From Microbacterium paraoxydans (lineage in GTDB: Bacteria; Actinomycetota; Actinomycetes; Actinomycetales; Microbacteriaceae): DNA of 64,000 nucleotides. Positions within the stretch are counted from its first letter, which is position 1. The number at the start of each line of letters is the position of its first letter. The translations under genes and the position numbers were made by a program. The notes below the pieces were generated by a model. It saw nothing but the letters and a program-made list of their open reading frames with translations. It was not told the DNA's origin and did no database searches. Positions 24,054-32,895 of the stretch are shown piece after piece. The DNA is taken from the NCBI RefSeq assembly GCF_020524545.1, contig NZ_JAIVLG010000002.1, positions 62,001 to 126,000 of the forward strand, read 5' to 3'.

Positions 24054-25601
24054 ATGCACATCGGCATCGACGTCGGCGGCACCAACACCGACGCAGTCCT
24101 CATGGACGGCACCCGCACGCTCGCGGGCGTGAAGCACTCGACCACCCCCGATGTCACCAGCGGCATCATCCAGGCGATCGAGGACCTGCGGGCGGGGCAT
24201 GCGTTCGAGGGCGCCGACATCGACGCCGTCATGATCGGCACGACGCACTTCATCAACGCGCTCGTGCAGGCGAGTCGTCTGGCACCGGTCGCGGCACTCC
24301 GTCTCGGGCTCCCCGCGACGCGAGCCCTGCCGCCGCTGATCGACTGGCCCGAGGTGCTGGTGGAGGCGACGCAGGCGCGGAGCTATCTCGCCCACGGTGG
24401 CTACGAGTTCGACGGTCGGCCGATCTCGCCTCTCGACCCGGACGAGATCCGGGCACACGCCGAAGACATGAAGGCGCACGGCATCCGCTCGGTCGCCATC
24501 TCCTCGGTCTTCAGCCCGGTCAACCACGACCTCGAGGTGCGAGCGGCCGAGATCGTCGTAGAGGTGCTGGGGGCGGATGCCGCCATCTCGTTGTCGCACG
24601 AGATCGGACGCATCGGGTTGCTGGAACGCGAGAACGCGACGATCATCAACGCCGCGCTGCGCGAGCTCGCGTCCGAGATCGTCGATGGGCTCACGTCTGC
24701 CGTCCGCGCCCAGGGCATCGACGCGCCGATCTTCCTCAGCCAGAACGACGGGACGCTCATGGACGAGGAGTACGTGCGCCGGTACCCGGTCGCGACGTTC
24801 GCGTCCGGTCCGACGAACTCGATGCGCGGAGCAGCCGCGACGAGCGGTCTGGACGACTGCGCCGTGATCGATGTCGGGGGCACCACGGCCGACATCGGGC
24901 TGCTGATCAACGGATTCCCGCGGGAGACCGCCAACGAGGTCAAGGTCGCGGGCATCCGCACCAACTTCCGGATGCCGGACGTGCTCTCGCTCGGCATCGG
25001 CGGCGGGAGCATCGTCGATGAGGAGACGGCCGAGGTGGGGCCGGCATCCGTCGGGTACAAGCTGGCCACGGAGGCGTTGGTGTTCGGCGGATCGACCCTG
25101 ACCGCCACCGACATCGCGGTCGCGGCCGGACGTGCGCAGGTGGGCGATGCGAGCAAGGTCGCGCACCTCGACCCGGTGTTCGTCGAGCGGGTGCTCGCCC
25201 GCATCGCCGAGCGGGTGTCCGAGGCGGTCGACCGCATGCGCACCTCGCCCGAGCCCATCGCGGTGGTCGCCGTCGGTGGAGGCTCGATCCTTCTCCCCGA
25301 CGAGCTGCCGCTGTTCGGCACCGTGCATCGTCCCGAGAACTACGCGGTCGCGAACGCCATCGGCGCCTCGATCGCCCAGGTGGGCGGTGAGATCGACAAG
25401 GTCTACGCGATCGAGCCGGGGCGTCGCGACGAGACGCTCGCCGAGGTGCGCGCCGAGGCGGTCGACAAGGCGATCGCAGCGGGCGCCAAGCCGTCGACCG
25501 TGGCGATCATCGACTTCGACGAGGTGCCCATCCCGTATCTTCCCGGCAACGCGACGCGCATCCGCGTCAAGGCGGTCGGCGACCTCGACATGGGGGCGTG
25601 A
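24054..25601 (+). CDS. HyuA-like hydantoinase/oxoprolinase family protein
   Basis: The 515-aa protein has a Hydant_A N-terminal domain (MHIGIDVGGTNTDAVL, sugar-kinase-like phosphate loop) and a Hydantoinase_A domain with DVGGTTADIG and LGIGGGSIVDEET. Family members hydrolyse cyclic amides, often with ATP. No HyuB partner is present. DUF917 proteins follow instead, a pairing often seen in such operons. The start at 24054 is set by the conserved N-terminus. Confidence 0.85.
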   Translation: MHIGIDVGGTNTDAVLMDGTRTLAGVKHSTTPDVTSGIIQAIEDLRAGHAFEGADIDAVMIGTTHFINALVQASRLAPVAALRLGLPATRALPPLIDWPEVLVEATQARSYLAHGGYEFDGRPISPLDPDEIRAHAEDMKAHGIRSVAISSVFSPVNHDLEVRAAEIVVEVLGADAAISLSHEIGRIGLLERENATIINAALRELASEIVDGLTSAVRAQGIDAPIFLSQNDGTLMDEEYVRRYPVATFASGPTNSMRGAAATSGLDDCAVIDVGGTTADIGLLINGFPRETANEVKVAGIRTNFRMPDVLSLGIGGGSIVDEETAEVGPASVGYKLATEALVFGGSTLTATDIAVAAGRAQVGDASKVAHLDPVFVERVLARIAERVSEAVDRMRTSPEPIAVVAVGGGSILLPDELPLFGTVHRPENYAVANAIGASIAQVGGEIDKVYAIEPGRRDETLAEVRAEAVDKAIAAGAKPSTVAIIDFDEVPIPYLPGNATRIRVKAVGDLDMGA

Positions 25602-25602
25602 C

Positions 25603-26703
25603 ATGAGCTGGACGATCGCTCCCGCGCACATCGACGGACTCGCCCGCGGCGCCGCGGTGCTCGGCACGGGAGGCGGAGGGGACCCGTACATCGGTGCCCT
25701 CCTCGCCCGCCAGGCGTTGAGTTCCGGTGACGTCACGGTCGTCGGACTCGAGGAGGTGCCCGACGACGCGCTCGTGCTGTTCGTCGCGATGATGGGCGCG
25801 CCGACCGTGATGGTCGAGAAGCTCCCCAGCCTCGCCGAGGTCATCGAGCCGGTCAAGGCGCTCAGCGTCCACCTCGGCCGTCCGGTGACCCACATCGCCT
25901 GCGCGGAGGTGGGCGGAGTCAACTCGACGATCCCGATCGCCGCGGCGGCCGCGCTCGGACTGCCGCTGGTCGATGCCGACGGCATGGGTCGCGCGTTCCC
26001 CGAGCTGCAGATGGTGCTGCCGACGTTGTACGGCGTGACCGCATCGCCTCTCGCGTTCAGCGATGAGAAGGGCAACACGGGTGTGCTGCAGACGGCCGAC
26101 AACTCGTGGACCGAGCGCATCGCCCGCGTGGCCTGCGTGGAGATGGGCTGCTCGGTCATGATCTCCGGGTTCTCGATGTCCGGCACAGCCGCGCGAGGGT
26201 CGCTCGTGGCGGGTTCGCTGTCCCGCTGCATCGAGATCGGGCAGCGCATCGCGACGGCCCGCGAGGAGAAGTCCGATCCGGTCGACGCGGTCGTCCGGCT
26301 CCTCGGCGGGCGAGAGCTGTTCGACGGGAAGGTCGTCGACGTGCACCGGGCCACCACCACCGGCTTCGCTCGTGGGCGCGCCCGCATCGACGGGGACGCC
26401 GACCGCTCGCTGACCCTGCAGTTCCAGAACGAGCACCTGGTGGCCGAGGCCGACGGCACGGTCCTCGCGACCACGCCCGATCTCATCATGGTGCTCGACG
26501 GCGAGTCCGGCGAGCCGATCACGACCGAGGGGCTGCGGTACGGGCAGCGGGTCCGGGTGATCGCGGCTCCGGCCGACGAGCGCTGGCATTCGGAGGCAGC
26601 CCTCGCCATGGTCGGCCCGGGGTACTTCGGGTACGACATGGCGGCGCACCGCTTCGACGGCAGCATCTCCACCGGTGTCGTGCCGGCGGGAGCGACGGCA
26701 TGA
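25603..26703 (+). CDS. DUF917 family protein, copy 1
   Basis: The 366-aa protein has the family signatures LGTGGGGDPYIGALL near the N-terminus, MMGAPTVMVEKLP, and VDADGMGRAFPELQM, plus the C-terminal TTEGLRYGQRVRVI. The DUF917 (PF06032) family accompanies HyuA-type proteins; some members have been linked to S-methyl-thiohydantoin desulfuration (recalled, not checked). It starts one base after the HyuA-like stop and overlaps the next gene by 4 nt. Confidence 0.8.
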   Translation: MSWTIAPAHIDGLARGAAVLGTGGGGDPYIGALLARQALSSGDVTVVGLEEVPDDALVLFVAMMGAPTVMVEKLPSLAEVIEPVKALSVHLGRPVTHIACAEVGGVNSTIPIAAAAALGLPLVDADGMGRAFPELQMVLPTLYGVTASPLAFSDEKGNTGVLQTADNSWTERIARVACVEMGCSVMISGFSMSGTAARGSLVAGSLSRCIEIGQRIATAREEKSDPVDAVVRLLGGRELFDGKVVDVHRATTTGFARGRARIDGDADRSLTLQFQNEHLVAEADGTVLATTPDLIMVLDGESGEPITTEGLRYGQRVRVIAAPADERWHSEAALAMVGPGYFGYDMAAHRFDGSISTGVVPAGATA

Positions 26704-27818
26704 GCTGGCAGCTCACCGCGGCCGACCTCCCCGATCTCGCCCGAGGAGCGACTCTGCTCGGCACCGGCGGAGGTGGCGATCCGTACATCGGCAAGATGCT
26801 CGTCGAGCGCGTGCTGGGCGAGCAGAGCATCACGATCCTGGATCCGGAAGACCTCGCCGACGACCTCTTCGTCATCCCGACCGCCCAGATGGGTGCGCCA
26901 ACGGTCATGGTCGAGAAGATCCCGGCGGGCACCGAGCCCACGCTCGCCCTGCGCACGCTCGAGGAGCACCTCGGGCGGAAGGCCGATGCGACGATGCCGA
27001 TCGAGTGCGGCGGCATCAACTCGATGATCCCGCTCATCGTCGCGGCCGAGACGGGTCTGCCGGTGGTGGATGCCGACGGCATGGGCCGGGCGTTCCCGGA
27101 GCTGTCGATGGAGACCTTCGCCGTGTACGGCGTGCACGGGTCGCCCCTCGCTCTCGCCGGGGAGCGCGGAGAGAAGGTCGTGATCGACACGGGAGACGAT
27201 GACCGGCAGATGGAGTGGCTCGCCCGCGGCATCACGATCCGTCTCGGTGGCGTCGGTCATATCGCCGAGTACGCGATGAGCGGCGCCGACGTCCGGCGCA
27301 CGGCCGTCCCGCGCACGATCTCGATGGCCCTCGCACTGGGCCGCGCGATCCGTCTCGCCCGCGAGGAGCATCGTTCACCGTTCGAGGCGATCGCGGCGAC
27401 GCTGACGACGACGCTCTACCCGCACCTTCGGGAGCTCTGCGTCGGCAAGGTGATCGATGTCGAACGGCGCACGACCGAGGGGTTCGCCAAAGGCCGTGCG
27501 GTGATCGCACCCCTCGGCGCGGAGGAGGGCGACACTTTCGAGATCTCGTTCCAGAACGAGAACCTCACCGCCCACCGCGGGGAGACTCTCGTGGCCATCG
27601 TGCCCGACCTCATCTGCGTGGTCGATCACGAGACGGCCGAGCCCATCACGACCGAGGGTCTCCGCTACGGGCAGCGCGTGCGGGTGCTGGGCATCTCCAC
27701 ACCGGGGATGATGCGCACGCCCGAGGCGCTCGCCGCCTTCGGCCCCTCCGCTTTCGGTCTCGCAGCGGACTTCGTCCCGGTCGAGACGCTCGCCGCGGGT
27801 GAGGGCGTTTCTCCCTAG
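26700..27818 (+). CDS. DUF917 family protein, copy 2
   Basis: This is a 372-aa paralogue of the preceding gene, sharing MSW start, LGTGGGGDPYIGKML, QMGAPTVMVEKIP, VDADGMGRAFPELSM and TTEGLRYGQRVRVL. ATGA overlap with copy 1 implies coupled translation and probably a fixed stoichiometry. The two copies may form a heteromer or act on successive intermediates (inference). Confidence 0.8.
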   Translation: MSWQLTAADLPDLARGATLLGTGGGGDPYIGKMLVERVLGEQSITILDPEDLADDLFVIPTAQMGAPTVMVEKIPAGTEPTLALRTLEEHLGRKADATMPIECGGINSMIPLIVAAETGLPVVDADGMGRAFPELSMETFAVYGVHGSPLALAGERGEKVVIDTGDDDRQMEWLARGITIRLGGVGHIAEYAMSGADVRRTAVPRTISMALALGRAIRLAREEHRSPFEAIAATLTTTLYPHLRELCVGKVIDVERRTTEGFAKGRAVIAPLGAEEGDTFEISFQNENLTAHRGETLVAIVPDLICVVDHETAEPITTEGLRYGQRVRVLGISTPGMMRTPEALAAFGPSAFGLAADFVPVETLAAGEGVSP

Positions 27819-27828
27819 GCTGGGTCAC

Positions 27829-28857
27829 ATGATGCTGCAGCGGGAGGACCTCACGGCGCTCGCCCGCGGCTACTCCCTCCTCGGGTCCGGCGGTGGCGGC
27901 TCGACGACCATGCTCGAGCTGATGCTCGCCGGTTCCGACCAGGGGCCGATCGAGATCTCCCCGATCGCTTCTCTGGACGCCCGGACACCCTGCCTCGGCG
28001 TCGCCTTCGTCGGCTCGACGATGCTGCTCGGCGAGCGCCTCCCCGGCGCCGAGCCCTTCGCCCGCCTGCTGGACGCGGTGGAGCGGTGGATCGGGCATCC
28101 CGTCCCCGCGGTCTGCTCGCTCGAAGGCGGCGGGATGAACGGACTCGCCCCGCTCACGCTGGCCGCATCGCACATCGTGGTGGACGCGGACTGCACCGGC
28201 CGTGCCGTTCCGGGGCTGGACCAGATGTCGCTCTTCGTCGACCGGGTTCCCGGGCTCGTGTTCGCCTGCGACACCGGCGCCGGAGGCGTCGCGCTCGTCG
28301 AGGCGCACCGCGCGATCGACGCTGAGCGGGTCGTGCGATCAGCGATCATCCAGGCGGGCGGCGTCGGCTGCGCGGTGCTCGGCGGCTTCACGGTCGGCGA
28401 CCTCCGTGAACATGCGATCGGTGGGCATCTCGCGCACGCGCTCGAACTCGGCAGGGCCTATCTCGCATCCGTGGCCGCGCCCCTCCCACTCCTGGCGGAT
28501 GCCCTCGGCGGCGAGCTGCTGGCCGAAGGACGCATCGTCTCGGTCTCCACGTCGCCGCAGGACCCTCATGTGAACGCCGTCGAGATCAGCGGACTGGGTG
28601 GCGCGGTCCACCGTGTGGTGAGCCGCTCGGAGACCCTGGCGGTGCTGACCGATGGACTCCTGGTCGCGTCGGCCCCCACGATCATCGTGGTCATCGATGC
28701 GGTGTCTCGCGAGATCCTCGAAGTCACCGAGCTGCGTCTTGCGCGGAACGTGGCGGTCATCGCCATCCCGGCGCCCGCGTGGTGGAACGCGCGGCCCGAA
28801 CGTCGTGCGAAAGTGCTGCCCTCGGCCTACGGCCTCGACGATCTGGACGCGGCATGA
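27829..28857 (+). CDS. Divergent DUF917-like protein, copy 3
   Basis: The 342-aa protein keeps the N-terminal LLGSGGGGSTTM loop and a VVDADCTGRAVPGLDQM segment matching VDADGMGRAFPEL of the other copies. The GDPYIG and MGAPTVMVEK motifs have changed, so it is a diverged paralogue, perhaps with another substrate or a structural role. The ATG lies 7 nt after TAGGCT (27816-27821), suggesting a second, internal leaderless promoter. It overlaps the pucR-like gene by ATGA. Confidence 0.75.
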   Translation: MMLQREDLTALARGYSLLGSGGGGSTTMLELMLAGSDQGPIEISPIASLDARTPCLGVAFVGSTMLLGERLPGAEPFARLLDAVERWIGHPVPAVCSLEGGGMNGLAPLTLAASHIVVDADCTGRAVPGLDQMSLFVDRVPGLVFACDTGAGGVALVEAHRAIDAERVVRSAIIQAGGVGCAVLGGFTVGDLREHAIGGHLAHALELGRAYLASVAAPLPLLADALGGELLAEGRIVSVSTSPQDPHVNAVEISGLGGAVHRVVSRSETLAVLTDGLLVASAPTIIVVIDAVSREILEVTELRLARNVAVIAIPAPAWWNARPERRAKVLPSAYGLDDLDAA

Positions 28858-30368
28858 GCGCGCGGCTGCCCGTGAGCGCGCTGCTCTCCCATGCGGAGAA
28901 CGGCGGCCTGCAGTGGGTCGCGGGACCACAGGGTGCGGCGTGGGAGGCGGTCGCCGTCGGTGCGAGCGAAGCCGAACTCACCGACAGCGGTGCCGAGCGC
29001 CTCGCGATCATCACCGCGGCCGCCCCGGCGTCGACCTGGCAGCAGGACGCGATGCTGCGCCGGCTCCGGGATCGTGGGTTCACCGGGCTCGCCGTCTCCG
29101 GGGCGAAGGGCTTCGATGCGGGTGCGTTCCGCCTCGCGGATCGGATCGGGCTGTGCCTGCTCGACGTCGAGCGCCCCATCCAGCTCGCCAAAGCCTGCTG
29201 GATGCTGATCGAGGCGCGTGATGCCCTGACGCTCAGCCAGGTGCGCAAGGTCGCGCAGTCCTTCGAGTACGCCGCCGACGATCTCACCGATCTGCTCGGA
29301 CACATCGCGGCCAATCTCGGGGTCGGTGCTGCACTGATCGACTCGTCGGGCGTGCTCCAGGAGGCGGGTGCGCATCTCGACGAGCGACTGCATGCGGCGA
29401 TCAGCTTCGACTCGTGGCTCGATCGGGTGAGTGACGGCGAGTCGGCTGCCGCTTCCGTGCGGGTCGACAGCCCGGGACGCAGCGGTCTGCGACTCGTGCT
29501 CTTCGGGCGCGGTCTCGGGGAGACGCAGCTGCAGTCCCTGTCCGTCGCGGCGGAGGTCGCGATGCCCGCCGTCGCCGCGCGCATCCTGATCGACGAGGTG
29601 GCGGCCGTCAACGACGTCGCGGTGTCGTCCGGGCTGCTGCGCGACTTCGTCGACCTGCACGGGGCGGCAGACGCCGATGTCCAGCGGCGGATGATCGAGC
29701 GCGGCTGGCGCACGAGCGGTCATCATCTCGGCTTCCGCGTGGTGGCGAGGGGGCGGCTCGACTCGTTCTCGCTGCTGCGCTCCGTCAGCGCCGGGCTCAG
29801 CGCGATCGATGCGGAGGCGCATGCCACGACGGCAGGTCGAGGACTGAGCGGGTGGCTGACGTTCCCGGATGCCCCCGATCCGGATCGCGTCGAGCGGGCC
29901 GTGGCCGCACTGCGTGAGCTCCACCTCAGCGTCCTGCGGGACTTCACCGTCGCGACCGGCGTCGGATCTTTGCAGGCCGGTTCCGAAGGGCTCGCCGCGA
30001 CGCTGGACGAGGCAGGGGACGCGGCGCGAATCGCAGCGGCGCGGTCGGCTACCGGGTGGTTCGTGCGGGTGGACAGTCTCGGTCTGGAGCAGCTGCTGCT
30101 GGCCTGGACGGGCAACGACACCTTCGTGCCGGCGGCGGAATCGCTCCTCGCCCCGCTGCAGGAAGGCGGCGGGGAGCTGCTCACCACGCTCTCCGCGTAT
30201 CTCGATCACGAGTCGGGCATCGCCGCGACCGCGACGGCTCTCGGTCTGCACCGCAACACCATCGCCGTGCGGATCCGGCGGGTGCAGGAGCTCCTCGGGA
30301 TCGACATGAACGACCCGGAGGCGCGACTGGCACTGCACCTGGCCTGTCGCGCGGTGCAGCCGCGCTGA
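28854..30368 (+). CDS. PucR-family transcriptional regulator
   Basis: The 504-aa protein has an N-terminal PucR purine-catabolism-like domain (about residues 1-125), a middle GGDEF-like CdaR segment, and a C-terminal HTH_30 (about 440-500, LSAYLDHESGIAATATALGLHRNT and IRRVQELLG). Such regulators usually activate catabolic operons in response to the substrate. As the last gene of the operon it is probably autoregulated through the twin repeats at 22565-22610. Confidence 0.85.
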   Translation: MSARLPVSALLSHAENGGLQWVAGPQGAAWEAVAVGASEAELTDSGAERLAIITAAAPASTWQQDAMLRRLRDRGFTGLAVSGAKGFDAGAFRLADRIGLCLLDVERPIQLAKACWMLIEARDALTLSQVRKVAQSFEYAADDLTDLLGHIAANLGVGAALIDSSGVLQEAGAHLDERLHAAISFDSWLDRVSDGESAAASVRVDSPGRSGLRLVLFGRGLGETQLQSLSVAAEVAMPAVAARILIDEVAAVNDVAVSSGLLRDFVDLHGAADADVQRRMIERGWRTSGHHLGFRVVARGRLDSFSLLRSVSAGLSAIDAEAHATTAGRGLSGWLTFPDAPDPDRVERAVAALRELHLSVLRDFTVATGVGSLQAGSEGLAATLDEAGDAARIAAARSATGWFVRVDSLGLEQLLLAWTGNDTFVPAAESLLAPLQEGGGELLTTLSAYLDHESGIAATATALGLHRNTIAVRIRRVQELLGIDMNDPEARLALHLACRAVQPR

Positions 30369-30386
30369 GTCCGGGTCGCTTCAGGT

Positions 30387-31337
30387 TCATCCGATCGGGA
30401 TCGCACGGCGAGTGGTGGTGCTGAGAACCGTGCGTGCGTCGTGGAGCAGGCCGACGTCCGAGAGATCGGCCATGCTCACGGGGCCACGACGTGGATCCTC
30501 GACGGCGCGGATCGCCGCCAGCGCCGTGAACTCCCCGGTCGCGAGCGACTGGCCGATCCCGGAAGCCGTGCGCTGCTCTCCGGTGCGGCGGTTCGTCGCC
30601 GAGATCTCCCATCGCGCATCACCCCAATGCGGTGATGCCGTGAGAACGCCTCGCCAGGCCGGTATCGCGCCGACGATGGCCAGAGCCGCTGTCGCCACCG
30701 GGCTGCTGAGGGCGAGATAGCTGCGCACTCGCAGGCCGCGTCCCGCCAGAAGGACGTGATCAGGGAAATCCGCGCGCAGATGCAGCCGCCGCCGCCCCGC
30801 TGCCACAAAACGACGGCGCTCGACCAGGTTGCGCACCGGGTAGTCGTCCGCGGGGTCGTGCACGTCGGTGCCGACGAGACCGGCGGTCCATGCCACGGCG
30901 GCCGGTCCGTGGGCCTCGCCGGTGCCGAGCATGACAGCGACGTCGATGTCGTCTCCGTCCGCCGAGGTGAGCGCGGCCGCGAGGAGGGTGCTGACGCCGG
31001 GGGCGATGCCTGCTCCGAGCACCACGGTCGCGGAAGCGGAGAGGGAGCGAAGTTCCGACAGGTATGCGCCCGTGGCCGAGATATCGACGAGCGGTGTCTC
31101 GGGGAGGAGGGTCACGAGCTGTGGATCTTCGATCCCGGAGGCGTTGATCACCACATCGACGTCGATGGCAGCGCCGGCGAGGCGCTCTCGGCCTCTGGGC
31201 GTCGTCAGATCGAGCGGTATGCCTTCGGTCTCCCCTATGGTGCGTCCGGCGAGGACGGCCTCGTGGCCGCGTTCCTGCAATGCGGCGCGTGCGGCACGTC
31301 CGACGGCCCCGCGTCCGCCGAGGATAAGCGCGTGCAT
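30387..31337 (-). CDS. NAD(P)-binding saccharopine dehydrogenase-like oxidoreductase
   Basis: The 316-aa product has an N-terminal Rossmann fold with LILGGRGAVGRAAR (GxGxxG-like) and the saccharopine-dehydrogenase-like course VVINASGIEDPQLV. Substrate unknown. The start at 31337 has TTTGGAGTCTTC upstream. It is divergent from a TetR gene, and two palindromes lie in the 90-bp space between them, so TetR control is likely. Confidence 0.7.
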   Translation of the reverse strand: MHALILGGRGAVGRAARAALQERGHEAVLAGRTIGETEGIPLDLTTPRGRERLAGAAIDVDVVINASGIEDPQLVTLLPETPLVDISATGAYLSELRSLSASATVVLGAGIAPGVSTLLAAALTSADGDDIDVAVMLGTGEAHGPAAVAWTAGLVGTDVHDPADDYPVRNLVERRRFVAAGRRRLHLRADFPDHVLLAGRGLRVRSYLALSSPVATAALAIVGAIPAWRGVLTASPHWGDARWEISATNRRTGEQRTASGIGQSLATGEFTALAAIRAVEDPRRGPVSMADLSDVGLLHDARTVLSTTTRRAIPIG

Positions 31338-31344
31338 GAAGACT

Positions 31345-31356
31345 CCAAACGTTTGG
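31345..31356. promoter_or_regulatory. TetR operator 1, CCAAACGTTTGG
   Basis: A perfect 12-bp palindrome in the leader of the oxidoreductase gene, next to its ribosome site. It shares CCAAA-TTTGG half-sites with the second operator. Confidence 0.6.
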
Positions 31357-31391
31357 TTGGAATCCGAGTGTACGGAGCAGATCCGATATTT

Positions 31392-31407
31392 CCAAATGTT
31401 CATTTGG
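31392..31407. promoter_or_regulatory. TetR operator 2, CCAAATG-TT-CATTTGG
   Basis: Perfect 7-bp arms flank TT. It overlaps the -35 (TTGGAA, 31390-31395, minus) of the oxidoreductase promoter, whose -10 is TACACT (31367-31372, minus) with a 17-bp spacer. It also lies upstream of the TetR -10 TAGACT (31416-31421), so one repressor could block both directions. Confidence 0.6.
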
Positions 31408-31427
31408 GGATGGCGTAGACTGAGTGC

Positions 31428-32003
31428 ATGGCCTGGGACACCGCAGCGACGAGGCAGCGACTGCTCGATGCCGGATCTACCCTGTTCGCCCGTCACGGTT
31501 TCGCCGGAACGAGCATGGACGCGATCGGTCGTGAGTCAGGCGTGAACAAGGAACGGGTGTACCAGTACTTCGGCTCGAAGAGCGGGTTCTTCGCAGCCGT
31601 GCTCGACCACAGGCTTACCGGTGTGCTCGACGGCATTCCGATCGAAGGTTCGGGCGCGGAGGCAGTGGGAACCTGGGCGCTGATGCTCTTCGACCGCTTC
31701 GGACAGCACCCGGACCTCGCCCGCCTGCTGGCTTGGGAGAGTCTCGAACTCCCCGAACCGGTCGCTGCCGCTCACCGGACTGATTCCTGCGCGACGCAGG
31801 TCACAGGGCTGCAGGTCGTCCTCCCAGGACTCGCGCGCGCTGACGCGCAGCAACTCCTGCTCTCCCTCGTCACACTCGTCACCGGGTGGTGGACACTCGT
31901 GCACGTGTCCGTGACGATCATCGCCGAGCATTCCGATTCCGATGCGCGACGGATTGCGGTTCGTCGTCAGGCCGAAGTCCTCGCCGCGGCCGCGGCGGCC
32001 TGA
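31428..32003 (+). CDS. TetR-family transcriptional regulator
   Basis: The 191-aa protein has an N-terminal HTH (about residues 8-55: RQRLLDAGSTLFARHGFAGT, SGVNKERVYQYFGSK) and a helical ligand-binding domain ending in an alanine-rich tail. The ATG lies 6 nt after TAGACT, so the transcript is probably leaderless. Probable target: the divergent oxidoreductase and itself. Confidence 0.85.
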   Translation: MAWDTAATRQRLLDAGSTLFARHGFAGTSMDAIGRESGVNKERVYQYFGSKSGFFAAVLDHRLTGVLDGIPIEGSGAEAVGTWALMLFDRFGQHPDLARLLAWESLELPEPVAAAHRTDSCATQVTGLQVVLPGLARADAQQLLLSLVTLVTGWWTLVHVSVTIIAEHSDSDARRIAVRRQAEVLAAAAAA

Positions 32004-32035
32004 CCACGAAGCTGGACGGCGGGACGAGCCCGTAC

Positions 32036-32776
32036 TCACAGTGCGGAGAGCCACTCCGTGAACGTCTGGCGTCCCAGGTCGGCATCGGGGCCGGGAAGCG
32101 CATCACCGCGACGCATCCCCGCCATCTGCGGCCCGGGGACATTGAGCGCCGGGATCCATCCGCGATACCCCTCGCGGCGGGCGAATGCCCGGATCATGGT
32201 GGAGAGCTGTTCCTCGCGCGGGCCGGCGAAGTCGCGCGCGCGGCCCTGGGGTTCGGACGCCGCGAGGGCTGCGAGCCGTGCGCCGACCTCGGAGGCAGCG
32301 ACGGGCTGGGTGCGGGCGTTCGGGGCGAGGTGCAGCGGCCCCAGCTTCGCGCGCTCGAACATCTGCCCCGCGAACTCGTGGAACTGTGTCGCCCGCAGAA
32401 TCGTCCAGGGCACCCGTGCGGACTCGATCACCTTCTCCTGCGCGATCTTGCCTGCGTAGTAGTCGTAGGGGATGCGATCGACTCCCACGATCGACAGGAG
32501 CACGACGTGTCGGACTCCTGCCTACTCGGCCGCGGAGACGAGGTTGCCGCTCGCCGCGGTGAAGAACTCGATCGCTGAGGCGGCCTTGAGCGTCTCGATG
32601 CTCGTGACGTCGATCACGACGTCGGCACCGTCCAGCGCGGCCTCGAGCCCTCGGCCTGTCACCAGGTCCACGCCGCGCGAACGGCTGAGCACCACCGTGT
32701 CATGTCCGTCGGCCTCGATCGCGGCCACGGTCGGCCGACCGACCGTTCCTGTTCCTCCTGCGACGGCGATTCTCAT
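32036..32776 (-). pseudogene. NmrA/NAD(P)H-binding oxidoreductase interrupted by in-frame TAG
   Basis: The 84-codon N-terminal part (MRIAVAGGTGTVGRPT, Rossmann loop) and the C-terminal part (AGVRHVVLLSIVGVD onward) lie in the same frame. They are separated by a single TAG at 32522-32524, right where homologues continue AE-x-AGVRH. Frame and coding pattern are intact on both sides. This is a one-base nonsense change or a sequencing error; translation could restart at ATG 32503. RBS AAGGAG. Such oxidoreductases are typical partners of ECF41 sigma factors, and one is encoded divergently next door. Confidence 0.8.
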
Positions 32777-32816
32777 GCGTGCTCCTTCTTTCTCGGTTTC
32801 ATCCTTCTCCTCTTTC

Positions 32817-32843
32817 GACGACGCAGGCCACGGGAATGTGAGG
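32817..32843 (-). promoter_or_regulatory. Candidate ECF41-type promoter for the NmrA-like gene
   Basis: Reading the minus strand, CCTCACA (32837-32843) resembles the ECF41 -35 TGTCACA (5 of 7), and CGTC (32817-32820) matches its -10, with a 16-bp spacer. The motif description is recalled from work on ECF41. Confidence 0.4.
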
Positions 32844-32895
32844 CGACGGTCGAGAGATGCAGCGGCGGGCGTCGAGTCGGGCCAGGATGGAGGCG

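Noticed and set aside
24024..27371. Very long minus-strand open frame (about 1100 codons) opposite the HyuA/DUF917 genes
   Set aside because: It has no recognisable domain, is His/Arg/Asp-rich in the way of high-GC antisense frames, and lies wholly opposite well-supported genes.
32036..32503. C-terminal part of the NmrA-like sequence as an independent gene
   Set aside because: It starts inside a conserved fold, has no clear ribosome site, and continues the upstream fragment in the same frame after one TAG.
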